NCBI GenBank assembly: GCA_030614245.1
Contig: JAUWKK010000180.1
Coordinates: forward strand, 1 to 6,222
Direction: 5' to 3'
DNA length: 6,222 nt
DNA from: Planctomycetota bacterium
GTDB lineage: Bacteria > Planctomycetota > PUPC01 > JABMSA01 > JAUWKK01
Positions 5,372 to 6,222 of this stretch are shown piece after piece. Below the pieces are notes generated by a model, which did no database searches, was not told the DNA's origin, and worked only from the letters and a program-made list of their open reading frames with translations. Every line of letters starts with the position of its first letter. Position 1 is the stretch's first letter. The translations under genes were made by a program, and so were the position numbers.

Positions 5372-6023
5372 TTTCCTTCAGTATCTCCACTGCCAGCCGG
5401 TGCGCAGGGGGCGCGGAGAGAGTTGGCTTTGGTGGGCGCATCTCGAAGATCGAGCCTTGCTTGGACAACCTAGTCGGCATCGTAACCGCGATGTCCTCGA
5501 CTTTGAGCTCCGTTCGCAGCGCCTTCAGGCCCCTTGACCACAGGTTTGTGGGATCCTTGGCCCGTAGGCTCTTGACGATCTCTAACTTCACCCGTCGCCA
5601 ACCATCCAAGAACGCCTTGCGACGGCCCTCGGGTATCTTCGACAAGCGGCCCCGGCCGACGTGGCATACTTGCTGGATGTAGTAATCTTCAATGGACATA
5701 GCGTTGAGGGCGGCAGTCTCCTCGTCGGGTATAGCCAGCTTCTCGGGGCTGCTTCCACAGGCGATTATGATGTCCTTTCGCCTTCTCTTCAGCACATCAG
5801 CTTGCGAGGCCTGAACCACTATCATCTGTTTATTGGTCCGGGTGTTGCAGAGCAGTTCAGGCCACAGGTTGCTCACGGTGGGCCCGAAGTGCCCATTGAA
5901 GAGTTCCGAGCAGACATCTCGCATTCGCTCGGTCATGGCTGTTGCCTGCTTGCGGGTGTGCTTCCTACAGGTGGCGACCCTTCGGCGGATCGCCTCGATA
6001 TATTTCGGTGTGGGCTTAGCCAT
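5274..6023 (-). CDS. Unknown protein, N-terminal part of a probably frameshifted gene
   Basis: 249 residues; not recognised. It begins MAKPTPKYIEAIRRRVATCRKHTRKQ, a basic N-terminus, and contains the charged helix-like stretches MSIEDYYIQQVCHVGRGR (109-126) and GRRKAFLDGWRRVKLEIVKSLRAKD (133-157). Cysteines are at 19, 38, 59, 89 and 120, with no clear metal-binding spacing. No signal peptide or membrane segment is visible. The helix LAVEILKEIEEAERG (210-224) runs up to a run of six G (5351-5356). After it, this frame reads the atypical AALRHARRMGEDQEGPAGGSSGTPV and stops at 5274. The other frame from the same point reads LLFAMREEWEKIKKALPAEV, which continues the helix better. The start ATG (6021-6023) has only a loose GGGGG/GACGG upstream. 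It is probably element cargo or a replication/regulation gene, but I do not assign a function. Confidence 0.6.
   Translation of the reverse strand: MAKPTPKYIEAIRRRVATCRKHTRKQATAMTERMRDVCSELFNGHFGPTVSNLWPELLCNTRTNKQMIVVQASQADVLKRRRKDIIIACGSSPEKLAIPDEETAALNAMSIEDYYIQQVCHVGRGRLSKIPEGRRKAFLDGWRRVKLEIVKSLRAKDPTNLWSRGLKALRTELKVEDIAVTMPTRLSKQGSIFEMRPPKPTLSAPPAHRLAVEILKEIEEAERGAALRHARRMGEDQEGPAGGSSGTPV
5351..5356 (-). other. Six-G run at the frame junction
   Basis: The minus strand reads GAGCGGGGGGCTGCTC, where the two unknown reading frames overlap (5276-5380). Removing one G, or a +1 slip, joins them into one continuous frame. It could be an assembly or sequencing error, a real inactivating mutation, or a slippage site. 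Sequence alone cannot tell these apart. Confidence 0.55.
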
Positions 6024-6049
6024 CCGTCAGCCCCCGACAAAAAGCGAGC

Positions 6050-6104
6050 CTCAATTGCGTCGCGCTTGGAACTGGGGCCATGCTAACCCGCGCGGTCAAT
6101 TGAG
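6050..6104. repeat. Inverted CTCAATTG/CAATTGAG pair upstream of the unknown gene
   Basis: CTCAATTG (6050-6057) and CAATTGAG (6097-6104) are exact inverted copies, 47 bases apart centre to centre, just upstream of the ATG at 6023. The right copy is part of GGTCAATTGAG (6094-6104), which also occurs at 2791-2801 beside the attachment site. Because the core CAATTG is itself palindromic and the strings are short, chance is a real possibility. A regulatory role is speculative. Confidence 0.35.
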
Positions 6105-6222
6105 ACTCTTGTGGTCTTCTTCGGTTGTTGAGCATGGCTTACGCCCTGCGACGGTTCCAGTTGTTCCGAGGCCTACGGCCTCGCTGCAATCATCTGGTGG
6201 CTCCGGTTGGAAGGAGCACGGG
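6096..6222 (-). CDS. Possible 3' end of an upstream gene, entering from the right edge
   Basis: One minus-strand frame is open from the window edge (first full codon at 6221-6219) to TGA at 6098-6096. It encodes about 41 residues of Pro/Thr/Glu-rich sequence ending TTEEDHKSLN. It sits 72 bases upstream of the unknown gene on the same strand, where another gene of the same operon would be expected. The sequence is not recognised, the fragment is short, and a 7-bp perfect hairpin (6167-6183, arms CGAGGCC/GGCCTCG, loop TAC) lies within it, so it could equally be non-coding. Confidence 0.25.
   Translation of the reverse strand, partial: PCSFQPEPPDDCSEAVGLGTTGTVAGRKPCSTTEEDHKSLN

Noticed and set aside
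6134..6222. Plus-strand frame starting ATG 6134 (MAYALRRFQLFRGLRPRC...)
   Set aside because: It has no ribosome site, an Arg-rich shadow-like composition, and the opposite orientation to every element gene.

Overview
The window looks like a bacterial chromosome segment of fairly high GC content, carrying the left boundary of an integrated genetic element. The host is probably a member of the Planctomycetes-Verrucomicrobia-Lentisphaerae group or a relative. The clue is a secreted pseudopilin-like protein that combines a 'GFTLMELLVV' prepilin leader with a C-terminal GG-x-AN-x-LF-x-DGHV block, a family expanded in those phyla. This is inferred from gene families, not from a database search.

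Host part (about 1-2700). The 3' part of an ABC-F ATPase gene (+) converges on an fxsA-like gene (-), with heptanucleotide repeats in the gap between them. Upstream of fxsA on the same strand is the pseudopilin-like gene, with a strong-looking sigma70-type promoter that has a palindrome in its spacer. Divergent from it, a compact promoter drives a cluster of three tRNA genes: Gln(CTG), Glu(CTC) and Arg(ACG), all with encoded CCA.

Element part (about 2700 to the right edge). Immediately beyond the 3' end of tRNA-Arg, and facing it, is a tyrosine recombinase gene (-). Nine bases upstream of it is a small AlpA/excisionase-type helix-turn-helix gene. This is the usual layout of an integrase/excisionase module at a tRNA attachment site. 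Further right are two overlapping reading frames of unknown function on the same strand. They look like one gene split by a frameshift at a run of six G. At the right edge is a possible 3' end of another gene. The second attachment site is not visible, so the element probably continues past the window.

The most unusual points are these. The integrase frame has no stop at the element edge and runs antisense through all three host tRNA genes. The likely terminator of the tRNA operon lies inside the integrase reading frame, on the element side. TTGAC/GTCAA motifs recur both at the integrase end and in a 17-bp direct repeat upstream of the excisionase-like gene, which makes them candidate arm-type or operator sites. 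I see no wholly new system that can be demonstrated from this sequence alone. The split unknown gene next to the integration module is the best candidate for novel cargo.
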